This document shows, piece after piece, positions 60,833-64,000 of a stretch of DNA of 64,000 nt (positions are counted from its first letter, which is position 1; the number at the start of each line of letters is the position of its first letter). The notes beneath the pieces were generated by a model, which did not search any database, was not told where the DNA came from, and worked only from the letters and a program-made list of their open reading frames with translations. Source of the DNA: Kocuria dechangensis (GTDB taxonomy: Bacteria; Actinomycetota; Actinomycetes; Actinomycetales; Micrococcaceae); the NCBI RefSeq assembly GCF_014636775.1, contig NZ_BMEQ01000003.1, positions 1-64,000 on the forward strand. The letters are read 5' to 3'. Made by a program: the position numbers and the translations under genes.

Positions 60833-62353
60833 CTACGACGCGGTGCGGCGGCGCGGCGCGGTGCGGGGGACGAGGTCGAGGCTGCGGGACAGCGGGGTGT
60901 GCAGGACAGTCGCCGCGTCCAGGAGGTAGTTCTGCCGCACCCGCCACGGCCGGCGGTCGCCCTGGCGCGGGAACGCGGCGATGGAGCGCAGGACGTAGCC
61001 GGAGCTGAGCTCCAGCAACGGGTGCCCGGCCATCCGGGGAGCGGTCTTCGGCACCACGGCGACGGCGTCGTGGCGGTCCATGTGCCGCAGCACCTTGCAG
61101 ACCAGCCGGTGCGTGAGGTCGGCCCGCAGCGTCCAGGACGCGTTGGAGTAGCCGAAGCACAGCGCGAAGTTCGGCACGCCCGTGAGCATCGCACCGTTCC
61201 ACACGAACTGCTCCGACAGCTCCACCGGCGTCCCGTCCACCGAGACCGCGACCCCGCCGAGGGGCAGCAGCCTCAGTCCCGTGGCGGTGACCACGACGTC
61301 GGCCTCGAGCACCCGGCCGCTGCCGAGCCGGATCCCCTCGGGCACGAAGGTGTCGATCGTGTCGGTGACGACCTCCGCCCGCCCCTTCCTCAGCGCCGTG
61401 AAGAGGTCGGCGTCCGGGACGGCGCACAGCCGCTGGTCCCACGGGTCGTAGGACGGGGTGAAGTGCTCCGCGACGAGCTCCGCCGAGCCCAGGGCCCGGG
61501 CCGCGCGGCGGGTGAGGAGGGCGCGGGCGGCGGCGGGGCGGCGCCGGCAGAACTGGAAGAACGCCGTGCTGAACAGGATGTTCTTCGCCCGGATCGCCCG
61601 GTGCGCCAGCGCCGGGGGCAGGACGCGGCGCAGCGCGTCCGCCCGCCGGTCCCGGCCGGGGACGGCGGCGACCCAGGTGGGGGAGCGCTGCAGCATGGTC
61701 ACGCGGGCGGCGCCGGCGGCCATGGCGGGCACCAGGGTCACGGCGGTGGCGCCGCTGCCGACCACCACCACGCGGCGGTCCGTCCAGTCCAGGTCCTCCG
61801 GCCAGAACTGCGGGTGCACCACGCGGCCGCGGAACGAGTCGATCCCCGGCAGCTCCGGGGCGTGGCCCCGGTCGTGGTCGTAGTACCCGGCGCACGCGTA
61901 GAGGAACGAGCAGGTCAGCGTCCGGCCGCGGACCGACCCGTCCTCGGCGCGCTCCTCGACGCCGAGCGTCCAGCGGGCGTCCGCGGAGGACCAGTCGGCG
62001 GACACCACCCGGGTGCGCAGGTGCACGTGGCGGTCGACGCCGAACTCCCGCGCCGTCTCGTGGATGTAGGCCAGGACGGACGGCCCGTCGGCGATGGACT
62101 GCGGGTCCCGCCACGGCTTGAACGAGTAGCCCAGGGTGAACATGTCCGAGTCGGAGCGCACACCGGGGTAGCGGAAGAGGTCCCAGGTCCCGCCGAGGCG
62201 GTCGCGGGCCTCCAGGAGGGCGAAGGAGCGGCCGGGGTGCTCGGCCCGCAGCCGGCAGGCCGCACCGATCCCGGACAGGCCGGCGCCCACGACGACGACG
62301 TCGAGGTGCTCCGGCGCGGTGGCGTCCCCGGACGGGGAGAGGTGGTCGGACAT
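60833..62353 (-). CDS. Flavin-containing (Baeyer-Villiger type) monooxygenase
   Basis: A 506-residue class B flavoprotein monooxygenase. The FAD motif is VVVVGAGLSGIGAACRL (residues ~20-36), the NADPH motif VVVVGSGATAVTLVPAM (about 190), and between them FRGRVVHPQFWPEDLDW, which fits the FxGxxxHxxxW BVMO fingerprint. Such enzymes oxidise ketones to esters, or thioethers and amines. ATG 62353 follows CCTGGAG on its strand; the frame upstream is a shadow. It ends close to a convergent spermidine synthase-like gene. The MFS gene is 57 bases upstream, possibly the same operon. Confidence 0.86.
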   Translation of the reverse strand: MSDHLSPSGDATAPEHLDVVVVGAGLSGIGAACRLRAEHPGRSFALLEARDRLGGTWDLFRYPGVRSDSDMFTLGYSFKPWRDPQSIADGPSVLAYIHETAREFGVDRHVHLRTRVVSADWSSADARWTLGVEERAEDGSVRGRTLTCSFLYACAGYYDHDRGHAPELPGIDSFRGRVVHPQFWPEDLDWTDRRVVVVGSGATAVTLVPAMAAGAARVTMLQRSPTWVAAVPGRDRRADALRRVLPPALAHRAIRAKNILFSTAFFQFCRRRPAAARALLTRRAARALGSAELVAEHFTPSYDPWDQRLCAVPDADLFTALRKGRAEVVTDTIDTFVPEGIRLGSGRVLEADVVVTATGLRLLPLGGVAVSVDGTPVELSEQFVWNGAMLTGVPNFALCFGYSNASWTLRADLTHRLVCKVLRHMDRHDAVAVVPKTAPRMAGHPLLELSSGYVLRSIAAFPRQGDRRPWRVRQNYLLDAATVLHTPLSRSLDLVPRTAPRRRTAS

Positions 62354-62409
62354 GGCTCCAGGATCGCCGACGAACCTGGGCGGTGTGCGGGCGGCCGGCC
62401 CGGGGGGCG

Positions 62410-63615
62410 TCACGGCGCCCGGCCGATGACGCGGTCCCGGCCCACGCCCAGGGAGAAGCCGCACAGCGCCAGCATCAGGCCGGCGGTGACGACCAGCGGC
62501 AGCTCCCAGCGGCCGCCGGCGTCGTAGAGCGCGCCGAAGACGGCGGGCCCGGCCGCGGCCAGGGCGTAGCCCACGGACTGGGCCATGCCGGAGAGCGCGG
62601 CGGCCTGACGGTGGTCGCCCGAGCGGAGGCTGAACAGGGACAGCGCGACGACGATGAGGCTCCCGCAGCCCACGGCCCCCAGCAGGATCCACAGCAGCAT
62701 CAGGCCCGGCGCGGCGGCCAGGCCCGCGAAGGTGACGAGCGCCAGCACGCTGCCCGCGAGGGCCACGGGGCGCTGGTCGCGGAACCGGCCCAGCAGCGAG
62801 CCCGTGGCCAGGCTCGCGGTCATGCCGACCACCAGGAACAGCGCCATGTGGGTGCCGGCGGCCGTGGCGGAGACGCCGTGGCTCTGCTCGATGCTCGGCA
62901 GCCAGGCCATGAGGACGTAGAACGCCACGGACTGCAGGCCCATGAACAGGGTCACCTGCCACCCCAGCGCCGACCGCCAGGGGGACCGGACGGGGCGGGG
63001 CTCCTCGTCGTGCGGTCCGGGAGGGGCGGCCCTGCGCCGCACCCAGGGCGAGAGCACCACCAGCGCGACCACGGCGAGCGCCGCCCACACCACCAGGGCG
63101 AGCCGCCAGCCGCCCGGACCGGCGTGGGCGATGGGGACCACCAGGGCGGATCCGGCCGCGGCCACCGCGCCCTGGACCGCGGTGTACACCCCGGTCACCT
63201 GGCTCACCCGCAGCGGGAACTCCCGCTTCACCAGCGAGGGCACCAGCACGTTGAGGAAGGCGATGCCGATCCCCACGACGGCGGTGCCGGCCCACACCGC
63301 GCCCTCGACCGGGGCGGAGCGGCCCAGGATCCCCGCCGCGAGCAGCAGCAGGGACAGCCACAGGGCCCGGTCCAGGCCCGTCCGGGCCGCGACGGCGGGG
63401 GCCACCGGGGAGAACAGGGCGAACATGGCCAGGGGCAGGCCGGTCAGCAGCCCCGCCTGGCCGGCCGAGATGCCCAGGTCGCGGCTGATCTCCTCGAGCA
63501 GCGGACCGACGGTGACGAACCCGACGCGCAGGTTCACCGCGACCAGCACGACGCCCACCCAGCCGAGAGCGGGGCGCAGCCAGGGGCGGGGAGCCGCCGA
63601 GGTGTCGATGAGCAC
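62410..63615 (-). CDS. MFS transporter, CynX/NimT type
   Basis: A 401-residue twelve-helix carrier of the CynX (cyanate/nitroimidazole transporter) group. The first helix and loop read AVNLRVGFVTVGPLLEEISRDL, typical of the group, then ISAGQAGLLTGLPLAMFALFS. The start is GTG 63615 (GTG CTC ATC GAC) behind GAGAGAGG; the longer frame to 63789 has no support. The substrate is unknown. It may be co-transcribed with the BVMO gene, 56 bases further. Confidence 0.8.
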   Translation of the reverse strand: MLIDTSAAPRPWLRPALGWVGVVLVAVNLRVGFVTVGPLLEEISRDLGISAGQAGLLTGLPLAMFALFSPVAPAVAARTGLDRALWLSLLLLAAGILGRSAPVEGAVWAGTAVVGIGIAFLNVLVPSLVKREFPLRVSQVTGVYTAVQGAVAAAGSALVVPIAHAGPGGWRLALVVWAALAVVALVVLSPWVRRRAAPPGPHDEEPRPVRSPWRSALGWQVTLFMGLQSVAFYVLMAWLPSIEQSHGVSATAAGTHMALFLVVGMTASLATGSLLGRFRDQRPVALAGSVLALVTFAGLAAAPGLMLLWILLGAVGCGSLIVVALSLFSLRSGDHRQAAALSGMAQSVGYALAAAGPAVFGALYDAGGRWELPLVVTAGLMLALCGFSLGVGRDRVIGRAP

Positions 63616-63893
63616 GTGAACCTCTCTCGGGACAGGGCGCCGCGGCCCCGGTGCGGGCGCAGACCCGCCCTGCTGCGGGCGGGCACGGTGACTGCTTGGG
63701 ACCCTAGCCCGCCCCCTCGCGGAGGGCCAGCCCCGTCCCCGCCGGCCCGTCCTCTCCCGGGGCCCTCCGCGGCGAGGAGTGCCGCGCACCGGCGGCGTCG
63801 TGCCGCCGGTCGGGCGCCGTGCCGCCGGGACACCGCAGACTGGAGTCGGCGCGTCGTCACCGGATCCACTCTCCCCGACCTCAGGAGCAGCTC

Positions 63894-64000
63894 ATGGCCA
63901 CTTCCGCACCCTTCCGCTTCCCCGGCTCGACGGCGGTGCTCACCGGCGCGGCCTCCGGCATCGGCGAGCAGCTGGCCTGCGCGCTGGCCGGCCGCGGCAC
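63894..64000 (+). CDS. Short-chain dehydrogenase/reductase, N-terminal part
   Basis: The first 35 residues of an SDR-family oxidoreductase: after FRFPGSTAVLTGAASGIGEQ the TGxxxGxG cofactor motif is visible, so it binds NAD(P). ATG 63894 follows CAGGAG. The gene runs off the window end, so the catalytic Tyr-x-x-x-Lys and substrate class cannot be seen. It is divergent from the CynX-type gene. Confidence 0.8.
   Translation, partial: MATSAPFRFPGSTAVLTGAASGIGEQLACALAGRG

Noticed and set aside
59362-61008. A plus-strand frame from TTG 59362
   Set aside because: It begins MPPPRSG and is out of frame with the recognisable GNAT and SpeE-like sequences.

Overview
The window is about 73% GC by eye and densely packed. 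Nearly every gene uses G/C-ending codons, and strong hairpins without U-tracts sit at gene ends. The flavoprotein at 5808-7256 matches, as I remember it, the putrescine oxidase of Micrococcus rubens (Kocuria rosea), including its first residues. Together with CsoR/CstR regulators, PutA, PdxST, GH15 and frequent leaderless starts, this points to a chromosomal segment of Kocuria or a close Micrococcaceae relative. I saw no tRNA, rRNA, insertion sequence, prophage or CRISPR array.

1-9.6 kb: an amine-degradation region. It holds the end of a GabD-type succinate-semialdehyde dehydrogenase, an aromatic-acid type MFS carrier, a YeeE/TusA pair for thiosulfate uptake, an aminobutyraldehyde-type dehydrogenase, a TetR repressor, putrescine oxidase, a universal stress protein and an APC permease. 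Matching 17-bp inverted repeats lie at the starts of the dehydrogenase and oxidase operons, so TetR probably controls a putrescine to GABA route. 9.8-19.5 kb: a lipoprotein esterase, an M13 metallopeptidase, an orphan amino-acid binding lipoprotein, an S4 protein, a benzaldehyde-type dehydrogenase, a MATE pump and two double-domain stress proteins.

19.5-31 kb: pdxST and divergent pdxR share a region with a 12-bp-arm inverted repeat. Then come three small membrane or acidic proteins, a csoR-copZ-copA copper operon with its operator, GH15-azlC-azlD in overlapping frames, and a LuxR-type regulator without the phospho-acceptor Asp. 31-42 kb: a cell-surface region with a pyruvyltransferase-glycosyltransferase fusion next to a secreted protein carrying three SLH-like and two NPCBM-like domains; an OFA-family MFS carrier with a 34-residue membrane peptide; threonine aldolase; protoglobin; RidA; and two secreted low-complexity proteins separated from ridA by three perfect 30-bp repeats.

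42-58 kb: NUDIX, DUF2867, PutA, an unknown acidic protein, an LLM flavoprotein, a cysteine hydrolase, a phosphoribosyltransferase, a second SLH-like protein with a D/E-P-T repeat tail, PEP carboxylase and ackA-pta. 58-64 kb: a CstR-type persulfide sensor divergent from a rhodanese-membrane protein with two G-tract operators between them, a thiamine-binding-type protein, a GNAT enzyme, a spermidine-synthase-like protein, a Baeyer-Villiger type monooxygenase, a CynX-type MFS carrier and the start of an SDR.
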